From contig JAIVFH010000549.1 of the NCBI GenBank assembly GCA_025765595.1, positions 1 to 14,939 of the forward strand: a DNA stretch of 14,939 nt. The letters are read 5' to 3'. Below the pieces are notes generated by a model. The model worked only from the letters and a program-made list of their open reading frames with translations. It made no database searches and had not been told where the DNA came from. Origin of the DNA: Obelidium mucronatum (taxonomy: Eukaryota; Chytridiomycota; Chytridiomycetes; Chytridiales; Chytriomycetaceae). Position numbers and translations under genes: made by a program. This document shows positions 1 to 9,312 of this stretch, one piece after another (position 1 is the first letter of the stretch; each line of letters opens with the position of its first letter).

Positions 1-700
1 ATGGACCGGGGGAGGCATTTTCTTGAGTGCTTGAGTTGGGTAGATAGGCATGACACGTTTGAAATCATCCTCTCCCATCACATCAACAACTGACTTCTCA
101 CTGAATCCAGTGACCAGAACAATGGTAATTGGAGGCAATTCTTTTGGATCTGGAATCAATGAGGTTCTGTTCTGAACATCCACAACAAAGCAAGGGCGAG
201 CTGTAGCTTGTTTTGTAAACATTGAAGTTTCAAGTTGAATTCCAAGAAGAGAAAGATCAATAATCTCTGGCGTTGTACAGTGTGGAGTTGGTGCAAAGCT
301 TCCAGGGGGGGATAGGTACTTCTGTATAAGCTTGTTTTGATTGATAGAGACCGAAATGAGTCTGCCCAATAGAGGTGGTGCTAAAGTGAAATGCGTAATC
401 AGAATGATCCACTATCAGAGATGATTTTCAACAGGCTTCACCAGGAACAGCCAACTTGAACGCAAGTTTGTATGATATAGCTACTTCCAATGCAGCCTCT
501 CTCTCTTTTAGTGCAGCCTCTCTCTCCTTTAGTGCAGTCTCTCTGTCTTTGAGCATAGCTGCCAATGGCTCAGACACCACACCCGGATGCAAGTCCATCC
601 AGTTGCCGAGTCGCTTTTCTGCCTGAAAGACGGCATGCCGCACCTGTGAGACTGCCATGCTAGCCTCTCTGATGTCAGTAACACTATCGATGTCTGTCAT
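1..700 (-). CDS. Unrecognised protein with coiled-coil N-terminus, partial at left edge
   Basis: Proposed exons are 700-442 and 380-1, with an intron at 441-381 (61 bp, GTGAAG..TTTAG). The phase is preserved (G + CA), and exon 2 then stays open for 126 codons to the window edge. The start is the ATG at 700. The first 86 residues are charged and helical, with a heptad-like repeat around residues 50-70 (LKEREAALKEREAALE), typical of a coiled coil. Exon 2 begins APPLLGRLISVS and includes FVVDVQNR, then ITIVLVTGF; it looks globular and is rich in prolines near the edge. I do not recognise the family. The start codon follows CTTTTAG directly, so it could sit at a splice acceptor with an upstream exon or a 5'UTR intron. 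It lies downstream of the PH-domain gene on the same strand, 141 bp away. The exon join is inference; the open frame is seen. Confidence 0.6.
491..553. repeat. 21-bp tandem repeat, three units, coding
   Basis: There are three consecutive 21-bp units at 491-511, 512-532 and 533-553. Each begins TGCAG; the first two differ at one base and the third is more diverged. Read on the minus strand they encode the seven-residue heptad-like units (EREAALK type) of the coiled coil in the left-edge gene. The length is a multiple of three, so expansion or loss of units would keep the frame. Confidence 0.85.
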
Positions 701-841
701 CTAAAAGTTTTTGAAGGAAAAAACAAACATTTGTGCAACAGTTGGTCCCCGACCTCCATCAAGACCATTTTTCCCCAATGCCTCTTTGTTAAATGAAAAT
801 GACCAGTAGAGGGTTTAATCGAATTTTTGTTGGATAAAACT

Positions 842-3706
842 TTAATTCTCAGTATTTAGCAACTTATCCCGCTCCCTTTTGAGCCCATCAATCTGCCTTA
901 CAAGGCCATCCACTCGTTGCAACAAGTCTTTTTCTAATTCCACGACCGCATCGCCAAGCGGGCGTACACATTCAAACTCCTCCTTCATCACCCGCAACCG
1001 ACTAACATCTTCCTCGAGCTCCCTTTTAACGTTCCTCAACCCACTCACATCTAATAATAGCTTTGCTCTCTCATCCAGCAACGCTTCCATGTCTTCCCCT
1101 ATTCGTTTCTGTCTCCCTGACCAACTTTCCTTCAAATCAACAACCAGGTCTTCAACAACGCCAGCCGCTCTTCGTTCCAACTCCTTCATGAATCCAAGCA
1201 TTCTTTTTTCATCTTCTTTAATAAATGAGCTTGTTGGAGACAAAGTCGATACGTTGTTGTTGTTGGGGTATTGTTTGACAGGACTGAGAGATCTCTCGAT
1301 TTTCTCAACGCTTGAAACTGTTTGTTGGATCTGCTTCAATGATTCTTGGTTTCGTTGCATCCAAACTTCGAGAAGGTCTTGACGGGATGCGCTTTCTCGA
1401 GCGCTTCTGGTGAGGTGGTCGTCTAGGGTTGCGAGTGATTCGAGGAGGTGATTTGTTAGTGCTTTTGTTGGCGTAGAGGATGAAGAACTGTCTAAGGAGG
1501 AGGTTTGGGATAGCTGGTGTTGAAGGTGTTGTTGCTGTTGAAGAAATGGCTCGAGAAGTTCGGTAATGGTATCTTGTATGGATTCAATAATTCTAGCGTA
1601 ATTCAAGTCTTTTGATGAATGATGTGCGCTACGGGATGGACTTGGCGAAGGAGAGAGTTTGCAGTTATCTGTGATGAGACTGACCAGACGGCATTGAGAT
1701 TTGTTTACAAAGTCAATTACTTCGGCAATCTACATATAACAAAAGGAATTAGAAGAAATGAACTTAAGGAAAATTTAAAAAACGTACGTTGTCTAGTTTC
1801 CCGTGCAGAAGTTCTTCGTTTTCAACTGATGTCCCTCGATTAGAGTTTGAACTTTGCGGAATTTCCGCAATGGTCTTATTGACTGCATCAAGAATGCGCT
1901 GCTCCACATCCCTCATGTTCATTGCCTGTATCTGCTTTGACATTTCCGAAATCTTTTCATCCATCGATTCCCAACCCACCCTTTGGCTCATATTTCCTTC
2001 GGCGGCAATGGCCAGCAAAGATCCAATATCACAGGAGATGGCTTTTTGTCCTTCTTCAAGTCCCTCAATACTAGAACTTTGAATTCCACTTTGTACAGTT
2101 CCCTCCCCAGAACTCCTGCTCAAAAGCAGCTTCACATCTTCGGCTATACCCTTTTGGCCACCCACGAGATCATGAACCATTTTCCCGATACGAGAAGTTC
2201 GCATCTCCATGCTCTCAGTGAGCTCTAAAAGAGTGGATTCAACATCTGCAAGAGTGCCTCCTTCCGCAACTTTCTCTTCTTGTGCCTCTGTGGTCCGCGT
2301 CGATGTACTGTGGGCACTCCATATAGATTCCATTATTAAATCGGTTTTGGTGGATATCAAGGATTTGAGTTCAGAGAGTATACCCTCAGAAGGCACGGCT
2401 GTAGCCGATGTTGAAGGTAAAATTGTGATGGTTGATTCTTTTGTTTCGAGAATATCCGAATTGGTGACTTCATTCAAAGTACTTGACGAATGGGTTTGAG
2501 GAATGATTTTCTTTGAGTGAGGTGCCCGATTTTGCATAATCTGTAAGGCACTAATCCAGGCATCTCTTTCTGCGAGTGACACACAAAATAGCATCACGTT
2601 TTTGCTTCCAATCACGAGAGTAAATGAATATAAAGTTAATGGATCAGCCATTGGATTCAAGTACGCGATTGTAGGTCTCAAAGTTGGAAGTATAGAATCA
2701 AGTTGTGTGAGGTCCAACACGCGGAAAGGATGAATATCCGAGTCGGATTCGTATAGTTGGAGAATTCCTGTTTTGGAAATTTGTTGATATGTAGCAATTG
2801 TAAATGATTTTTCCCAGTTGTGGTCATTGTCATTTTCTGTTGTGAGATGGTGAAACAGCCATCCCTCTCGTGCAATCTTTGCAAAACAAAAAAGAGCTTA
2901 GGCTAGAGGTTGCAGAGTATCAATATTTTGAGAAATTTACCTCAAACGCTGATGGGCGAACGTATTGCGTCAGTTCGGGTTTGTTTTTGTAAGGGGACTG
3001 GCTTCTTGAACTCAAACCATGGGAAAAGGAGGAGTCAAGATAAGCAGACATGGTCTCGGATAGAGATGTCTCTGGTTTGCATTCATTCTCGTAGTTTTCG
3101 TGTTGCTGGTACTCCTTGAATCTCAGGTCCGATCCTAGTTTCCTCGTTTTCGCAGCTTGCTCGGCATCCGTATCAACAACAAATATCTGAATAGGCTCTA
3201 ATCCCATAGACTTTGTTGACCTGTGCGGAAGAAAGGCGGAGGTGCGAGAAGATATGGAATTGTCAGTGGACTCCACCAAAACATCATCCCCTCCATCATC
3301 CCCCTCGTCCTGGTCATCAAACGCATCCTCTTGTTCATTAAATGAATTCTCTCGAATAGCCATTTCGGCTGAATTTTGGCCCGAAGCTGATCGCCACTGC
3401 ATGCGATGGGGTTTTCCAAGAGCAGTCGTTGTCGTGAAAGTAGTCTTTACCGAGCGCGTATCGCTCAGGTCTTTAGTTGAAACTCTGGATGGCATCGAAT
3501 AATCCCAGTCTGCGTAGTTTGATCGTCCTGAGTTTGAGTACACAGACTTTGAATCATCGGGGCGATCAGAGTAGACCAACTGGCTGGCATCCGATGGCCG
3601 TGAGACTCTTTTCGAATAAATAAATCAATCAAAATCGCGTAAAACACTGTCTGAAAACGCGTCTTTACCCTTGCTGCTTCTTTGAAAGCCACGCTGACAG
3701 AGACAT
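842..3706 (-). CDS. PH-domain coiled-coil protein, 893 residues
   Basis: Exons are 3706-3669, 3607-2941, 2876-1788 and 1729-842; introns are 61, 64 and 58 bp with GT..AG ends, and the phases agree throughout. Residues 1-235 are low-complexity, Ser-rich and acidic (EDAFDDQDEGDD). A pleckstrin-homology domain spans about 237-347: it opens REGWLFHH, has alternating strands, and ends in a helix with the expected Trp (AERDAWISALQ, Trp342). PH domains usually bind phosphoinositides or protein partners at membranes; the ligand cannot be told here. Beyond it lie long Ser/Thr-rich and helical stretches, short poly-Gln, poly-Ser and Asn4 runs, and a C-terminal coiled coil over about the last 130 residues (RELEEDVSRLRVMKEE). 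There is no catalytic domain. It may be a cortical or membrane-linked scaffold (inference). The start is the ATG at 3706, 41 bp from the RCC1 start on the other strand. The orthologue is not recognised. Confidence 0.83.
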
Positions 3707-3747
3707 TTTGTGGGTTGGTTTCTTTCTTTTTCACCAAGAGCGAAAAA
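3707..3747. promoter_or_regulatory. 41-bp divergent start-to-start interval (PH gene / RCC1)
   Basis: Only 41 bp separate the ATG of the PH-domain gene (3706, minus) from the ATG of RCC1 (3748, plus). The plus strand is pyrimidine-rich (TTTCTTTCTTTTTCACC) and has no TATA box. The interval is too small to hold two promoters and two leaders, so each 5'UTR must be very short or the transcripts must overlap within the opposite gene. The bidirectional promoter is inferred from layout. Confidence 0.55.
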
Positions 3748-5347
3748 ATGTCCACACGAGCTGCCAGTGAAGATGCGAACCCAAAGTCACCAAAGAGGCA
3801 GAAAGTGAGTGAAGCCGAAGTCGTTGAAACTGCCGCGGCGCCTGCAAACAAAGGTGGGTTTTGTCCGTGGTTTTTGCGAGACTCCTTAACCCTGTCCCCT
3901 TTGCCTCTCAGGCTTTCCCCTGCTGACAATTCCCAATGCTGTTCCCGGAGAAGTCTTTATTGTTGGTGCTGGAGACTGTGGCCAGCTGGGTCTTGGTCCT
4001 GATGTGTGCACAGCAACGAAACTACGGAAGTTGGCTTACTTTGAAGACAAGAACATTGTTTCTATTGCTGCTGGTGGTTTGCACAATATTGTTCTTTCCC
4101 AAGACGGAAAGTTGTATTCATGGGGCTGCAACGATCAAATGGCTCTTGGTATGTGTCAACGTGATGAGTTGTCGCCCTGTCGGCCAAACGGCTAACAGCA
4201 CTGTGCAGGGCGGGCAGGCGAAGAAACGGAGCCGGGTCCAGTGGAAGGATTGGACAATGTCAAAATTGTGCAAGTTGCTTGTGGTGACTCGATTTCAGCA
4301 GCCTTGTCCGAAGATGGACAGTTGAGTCAACAACTCGATACCCTTTAAGCCGTTTTAACTCTTCAACAACAACAACATCACAGCGTCTACGCATGGGGAA
4401 CTTTCCGTAACAAGAATGGAATATTTGGTTTCCGTCCCACCATTGACGTGCAGTCACGTCCTTTCCGAATCCCTGAACTCCAAAAAGTAACTTCCATTGC
4501 TGCAGGAGCCGACCATCTCGTGGCTTTCACTCAAGACCGACGTATCTATACATGGGGATGTGGAGAAAGTGGACAACTAGGTCGTCGTATCTTGGGACGA
4601 ATGGAGAAGGAGCGTTCGCTGTTGCCTAAACAAATCACATTCAAACCGCACCGATCCCTCCTCATTACGCCAAAAACACCAACCAAGAAGAGCAAAGAAG
4701 GCATTTCATACCAGAGTCAATTCATTGGAGTTGGGTGTGGTGGGCATCAGACTTATCTGATACATGAAACTGGTACCGTGTTTGCGATTGGACTCAACAA
4801 CCACGGGCAGTTGGGCGTGGGTGATCAAGAGGAGTATGAAACGCCAACGCCATTTGGCGTTCTCGTTGATAACACGGATAAAGAGAAGGATATTGACAGC
4901 GTTGGATTTGTTGATGTCGCTGGGTCTGAACATCATGCGATCGCACTAGACCGTGAGGGTGAGTTATTCTTCTACGACGAAGTTGCTTCAATTATTTAAC
5001 TTCGCCGTAACATTTTTTTAGGACGCATCTACACTTTTGGTAGAAATGATGACGGACAGCTCGGTACTGGAGGCTCTGAATCAGTACCAACGCCCCATTT
5101 GTTGTCAGAGCCCAAAGATGTGGTTGCGATTAGCGCTAATGGAGCCTTCACACTTGCTGTAACCAAGGACGATGACTTTGACGGAAACAATCTCTGGCTT
5201 TGGGGTTATGGAGAGATGGGTCAATTGGCAAATGGAGGTGAAGATGAAAGCACTCCAAACGAAGTAGAGTTAAAGGGACGACACGTGTTTAAAGCGCAAT
5301 GTGGTGGGCAACACACCTTATTGCTGTTGAGGCCCAAGGACCAATAG
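3748..5347 (+). CDS. RCC1: RCC1, regulator of chromosome condensation (Ran GEF)
   Basis: Five exons, 3748-3853, 3912-4148, 4209-4320, 4384-4958 and 5022-5347, join in phase into 451 residues (human RCC1 is about 420, yeast Srm1 about 480). RCC1 is the chromatin-bound nucleotide exchange factor that makes nuclear Ran-GTP, driving nuclear transport and spindle assembly. A short basic N-terminus (KSPKRQKV) resembles a nuclear signal. Seven beta-propeller repeats can be seen, for example VFIVGAGDCGQLGLG, LYSWGCNDQMALG, RIYTWGCGESGQLG, TVFAIGLNNHGQLGVG and RIYTFGRNDDGQLGTG. Typical RCC1 connectors such as IAAGGLHNIVLS and CGGHQTYLI lie between them. Blade four carries a long basic insert, from about GRRILGR to TPTKKSKEG. 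Introns are 58, 60, 63 and 63 bp. The start is the first in-frame ATG, and no stop or frame break is needed. Other RCC1-repeat proteins exist, but the seven-blade single-domain layout and nuclear-type N-terminus favour true RCC1. Confidence 0.93.
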
Positions 5348-5429
5348 TCGCCTTTTTTGTTTCCTTTAAGAATTCATTTGTCTTATTTAATTTAACCTTC
5401 TGTACTTCCGAGAAGAACTTAAAAAAAGA

Positions 5430-7265
5430 ATGTCAGAAAGAGTTGAGTTTGAGGGAGTTCCAACAGGTTTCTACTTTATCCACCAACAGGCAAACAACCC
5501 CTCGAAGGACTCAAAACCGGAAATTACTTAAAATACAGGTGCTCTTCTGGTCCCAAAGCGGGAAGCAAATCAAATCGTTTCAGTTCTCAGAAACTTGGAC
5601 TGGCTAAAACAGGGCATCAACGTTACTGCCCACTCAGACTACCCGAACTCTCATCTGTTGATACATGTTTCATCATCGGCGGCTGTATCGATATCTCGTT
5701 GGCTATCTGACCAAACCTATTCAATGGACACCCATGACTTCCCATCAAACAATCACAAGTCGTTACATGCTCAACTCACTGGCACAGATTCCCCTATTAT
5801 TTGGCTTCCAAACATGCGAGTTAAGAGTCCAAAATCGATATCTCTTGGAGGGAAGAAGGACAATGCCACATACAAAAACCTACCAACGACTTCCATCCCT
5901 TTAGCCCAACCAATAAATCTCGAGCAAAAGAAAAAATTCAGATACATCGAGTTATTTGCTGGAATTGGTGGATTCCGTGTCGCGTTGGATGCTATCGGAG
6001 GGCAATCGGTTTTTGCGAGCGAGATTGGAGATTCGGCGCGTTTCACATATGTATCCAATTTTGGGAATGAGAAGCTTATCTTTGAGGATATGTATTCGGC
6101 AACGGGGGAGAAAGTAGAACGAGATGTGTTGGTGGGGGATATAACTGCAATTGAGACGCTGGATATTCCTGATCATGATATTTTAACGGCTGGATTTCCG
6201 TGTCAAAGCTTTTGCAAAGTTGGAGATCGGAAGGCATTGGATGATGAGAGAGGCGAATTATTTTTTGAGGTTCGGGCTTTTTCTTTTATACATGACTTTC
6301 CTTTTTGTTTCGTTTTAAGCTTAATCGCATCAGGTAGTTCGTGTATTGAAGGGAAAGAAGCCAAAGGCGTTCATTTTAGAAAATGTGGACAATTTAGTGA
6401 CAATGGAAGAAGGTCGAGTATTCCGTATTATTCGAACTCAACTGGAGGACGTTGGTTACAAGTTTGTGCATTTTCTTCACCCATCCTGGTCAATTTAGTG
6501 TATTTAAGGTCACCTATTCCAAATTATAGAATACGATACGAGATTATTGACGCATCTGCATATGTTCCGCAAACTCGTAAACGCGTCTACATTGTCGGAT
6601 TCCTGGATCCTATACATTTCAACTCTTTCCAATTCCCTCACCCAACTCTAGAGGGCAGTACCTCAAAATCTAAGATGCTGCGACAAATTCTCGATTCAGA
6701 TCCACCGCCAACCGCTCTCCTGCTCACCAATCATCAGCTTAAGAAACTACAAAGCAGCTATACGTATAAGAAAAATCCTGCATGGAGAATCGCAAATGTT
6801 GACGGCAAAGCGAGGACTTTGATGAGTAGTTACAAGAGTGGATTTGTTATGTACAGTGAATTTGTACCAGTACCGCTACCGCCGTTTTCTGTTAAGAACG
6901 ATGACGGAAATGGCGACGCCAAACCAAGAGATGGAACTGCCGATGAAGAGGAGGAACGCGAATTTTCAGAAGCGATCCAAGACGCAGAAAGTGGAAATAC
7001 AGAGCGCGCAGCGAAGCGGTTCAAGTCGGTCGAAAAAATAGGCAACGATACGGATTTTCAGCATTCGGAAGAGGATGATTTTTCCCTGCAGCGGCTGCGG
7101 TTTTATTCTCCTCGAGAATGTGCGAGGATCATGGGATTTCCAGAGGCCTATCGGTTAGACCATATTAAAAGTGAAGGAACCTTGTACCACCAGCTAGGAA
7201 ACGCGGTTTGTCCACCAGTGGTGGAAGCGATCGCCAGGAAAGTCGCTGAGGCTCTTGGTTTTTAA
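5430..7265 (+). CDS. DNA (cytosine-5)-methyltransferase, Dcm-like, with novel N-terminal region
   Basis: Exons 5430-5466, 5539-6269, 6334-6461 and 6530-7265 (introns of 72, 64 and 68 bp) join into 543 residues. The C-terminal 400 residues are a complete C5-cytosine methyltransferase: SAM-binding motif I IELFAGIGG (about 149-157), motif IV GFPCQSF with nucleophile Cys234, motif VI LENV (Glu272), motif VIII QTRKRVYIVGF (313-323), motif IX RFYSPRECARIMGFPE, and motif X GNAVCPPVVEAIA (from 522). A target-recognition region with an acidic insert (DEEEERE) lies between VIII and IX. The FPCQSF motif and the lack of BAH, CXXC or PWWP domains make it Dcm-like rather than DNMT1- or DNMT3-like; DNMT2 usually reads PPCQPF. 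About 140 residues precede motif I. The start is the ATG at 5430, whose 12-residue exon splices to GALLVPKREAN. Without the introns the frame would stop before motif VI. The target (DNA or RNA) is unknown. Confidence 0.9.
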
Positions 7266-7299
7266 ATTTTTGTATTCCCGCTCCAAGCAAATAACGAAA

Positions 7300-7305
7300 A
7301 ATAAA
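7300..7305 (+). other. Probable poly(A) signal (AATAAA) of the methyltransferase gene
   Basis: AATAAA lies 34 bp after the methyltransferase stop and 12 bp before the ATG of the next gene. If used, the upstream mRNA would end inside, or beyond, the start of the next gene, so the two transcripts would overlap. Confidence 0.4.
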
Positions 7306-7317
7306 GTAAAAAACAGG

Positions 7318-7848
7318 ATGTCAAATTCCAATGATATTCAATCTATAACAACAATGACGCTTTATGACGCTCGTTGTGCGATTCCTGGCCTCATTATGTA
7401 TTGGCCAACAACATCTTCATGCAGTCACAATGGAGCAGAATACAAACCATTCTGTCGCCGCATGACATCTGGCGCTACTCTATACGACTGTATACCGTCT
7501 CCAACTATAAACTATGCGTCTTTCGGCACTTCAGCACTACAAACGGAATCATTTATTCAACTGCACCAATACGGTCCCACAGATGAATTCTGTAACTCGA
7601 CAGTTATCGCAACACATCAATACGCGATTGGAAGATGCTTTACGTTCACGAATTTAGATGCAGCCCCGCTAGTGAGGTTTCGATCGGCGCTTGTGTTTCG
7701 AAACGCGACTCTTCCTCTTGAGTATCATATGAATTTGTTTCAAGATCATTCTTGCAAACAGCAATCAAAGGGAAATCCACAATGGCTGGGTAAGGTTGGG
7801 GAATGCAGCATGTCGGCCGTGACGGGGACTTTTGTTGAGTTGCAATAA
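7318..7848 (+). CDS. Cys-rich protein of unknown function, 176 residues
   Basis: A single open exon from the ATG at 7318 to the TAA at 7846-7848. It has eight cysteines spaced along the chain (ARCAIPG, SSCSHNG, PFCRRM, YDCIPS, EFCNST, GRCFTF, HSCKQQ, GECSMS) and two N-glycosylation sequons (NST, NAT). An even number of Cys with sequons points to a secreted or cell-surface disulfide-bonded domain. No signal peptide or membrane segment follows the ATG, so either export is unconventional, an upstream exon is missed, or the protein is intracellular. It lies 52 bp after the methyltransferase stop and ends tail-to-tail with the glycosyltransferase gene, 50 bp away. A smaller start at 7354 is possible. 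I do not recognise the family; a lineage-specific protein is likely. Confidence 0.6.
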   Translation: MSNSNDIQSITTMTLYDARCAIPGLIMYWPTTSSCSHNGAEYKPFCRRMTSGATLYDCIPSPTINYASFGTSALQTESFIQLHQYGPTDEFCNSTVIATHQYAIGRCFTFTNLDAAPLVRFRSALVFRNATLPLEYHMNLFQDHSCKQQSKGNPQWLGKVGECSMSAVTGTFVELQ

Positions 7849-7849
7849 A
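7844..7849 (+). other. AATAAA overlapping a stop codon
   Basis: The stop codon TAA (7846-7848) of the Cys-rich gene is embedded in a canonical AATAAA. If this is the poly(A) signal, the 3'UTR is only about 10-30 nt. That would fit the 50-bp gap to the convergent glycosyltransferase gene. Confidence 0.4.
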
Positions 7850-7898
7850 GAGTTACTGAACTATAAGAAAATAAGGCACATGGTATTAATAAGTGCAA

Positions 7899-9272
7899 TT
7901 ATAGATAATCTATTCCATCCTCGGCTTCTATCCGAGCCTTCATATAGCGTTCGTTAATGCCAGGGTAATCCTTTGCGAAATCTAAATGAATACGCGCCAA
8001 AGGTTAAAGGTTTATATGCTGCTCAGCTGATTGCTTTTACGTCTTACCTGAGAAGACACTTTCAACTCCCTGCTCATCTGCCAGCCTCCCACAATGATCC
8101 TGTCCATGCAGTCCCCCAATCCAATGATATCGCCCTACTTTCAGGGTTTGCAAGGTAATTCCATTTTCGAAAGGCTTCTTGTATTGCTGCATAATCTGAA
8201 ACGGAGGAATGTCCCTTTTGAAATTCTTTTTGATCCCATTTGCATGCATGAAAAGCGGCTTCGGCGAGTATTCCCATAAATCCATCTCAGAGGCTTCTGG
8301 ATCATCCAAAAAATCCATTTGAAGCATGCTTTGCCCGCAATAGCCAGCTGCAGCATCACTCAGCGCAAATTCTCCATTTTGTGTTTGAACAAGCGTTTCG
8401 TTTCCGGTTGGATGTGTTGGACTTACAGCAACACCAACAGAAGCCAAGTAATTGGGGTTCAGAAAGTATGCAGTCCCCGTCAGTTTGAAAGCCCATCGAA
8501 ATGCTTCTTTATCACCCCATATGTACTTGAAGTAGAGCTCTGCATTACTGCAGATTTCAACGGCAACTTCCAGAGCATGAAGGACGCCTGGTTTCTGCTT
8601 ATCAATCAGAATTTGCCCACTTTCAAATTCACGTTCGAAGGTGTAAGCTTGGTTTGTAAGGACCCAAATAAGGTTAGTGGGGCTGGTGGCAGGAAAGTCG
8701 GGCCAAAAGATCGCGCCGAATTTTTTGAAAGTCTGCGACGCGAATAAAGGTGTCGGATCATGCAGACACATGACATCTGGATCAAGGTATAGCACTTGCG
8801 TGAATGGTGATGTGAGGATTGCGTAGGGTTTTGCTGCTCCAAGCCTATAATGTTCGGGAGTCCAGTTCCATTCCTGGACGAGTGGACTAAAGAAATCCCT
8901 GGTTGAGATTCCGTGAGATTTTAAGAGATTGAGGGATTGGTTGGTCATTTCGTGATGAAAGTAGGCTGTGTGAGTTTGGTTTTAGATGACCTGTCAACTG
9001 TGATTAGAAAACGGCATTGTACCAAACTCGATAGGCAGTGTGCATCCAGTCTCTCGCAAAAGTTTTGCCATTGCTACAGCAAGTTTAACTGTGCTTTCGG
9101 CTCCCATGAGAACGACCCCTCTTGTTGGATTAGTGAGTGTAGTAGCATTCCACAGGCTGTCAATCGAATGTTTAGGAATCCAGAGAAAGCAAAGAATCAG
9201 CCCGGATAAAAACACGACAGGCAAAAGCCGAATGACTTGATGGCGAAATTGACGTGGAATTATTTTGGTCAT
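7899..9272 (-). CDS. GT71-type (MNN1/MNN2-like) alpha-mannosyltransferase
   Basis: Exons 9272-9023, 8965-8048 and 7981-7899 (introns of 57 and 66 bp, GT..AG, phases consistent) give 416 residues. It is a type II membrane protein: a basic N-terminus, a signal anchor at about 13-32 (RLLPVVFLSGLILCFLW), then a lumenal catalytic domain. The domain opens GVVLMGAEST and runs through LPIEFAYFHHEM at the first exon join. It has an acidic DPD motif (YLDPDVMCL, Asp145/Asp147), which fits metal and nucleotide-sugar binding. FWPDF, ESGQILIDK (198-206), YIWGDKEAFRWA and the later GRYHWIGG region follow. This order is that of fungal GT71 mannosyltransferases, which extend cell-wall mannan and N-glycans in the Golgi from GDP-mannose. 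Splicing at 8047 replaces an early stop with a 27-residue charged tail ending EDGIDYL. The exact linkage cannot be deduced; another DxD glycosyltransferase family is less likely. Confidence 0.85.
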
Positions 9273-9312
9273 TATTTTTCAAACCGCAAGCTGGAATCCG
9301 TCATTTCAACGA
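9273..9312. promoter_or_regulatory. 40-bp divergent start-to-start interval (GT71 / small membrane protein)
   Basis: The ATG of the glycosyltransferase (9272, minus) and the ATG of the proposed 71-residue membrane protein (9313, plus) are 40 bp apart. No TATA box is visible. This resembles the 41-bp interval between the PH gene and RCC1, but it depends on the small gene being real. Confidence 0.35.

Noticed and set aside
670..841. An extra 5' exon for the left-edge gene, from an ATG near 773 on the minus strand
   Set aside because: The only intron that would join it to the ATG at 700 is about 30 bp, too short compared with the other introns here.
879..1382. Plus-strand open frame of 167 codons, Ser-rich
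   Set aside because: It lies wholly antisense to the coiled-coil end of the PH gene; its Ser/Thr-rich composition is the reverse-strand image of helical codons.
3465..3929. Minus-strand open frame across the PH gene start and RCC1 exon 1
   Set aside because: It is antisense to RCC1 exon 1 and in another frame to the PH gene; splicing explains both genes without it.
5430..7265. DNMT2 (tRNA-Asp methyltransferase) identity
   Set aside because: Motif IV is FPCQSF rather than PPCQPF, the usual DNMT2 CFT motif is not seen, and there is a long N-terminal extension.
8319..8747. Plus-strand open frame of 142 codons
   Set aside because: It is antisense to the catalytic domain of the GT71 gene, whose motifs are clear; it has no recognisable domain.
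7899..9272. Glycogenin/GT8 identity for the mannosyltransferase
   Set aside because: The DPD motif fits several families, but FWPDF, ESGQILIDK and GDKEAFRWA in this order fit GT71, as does the type II anchor.
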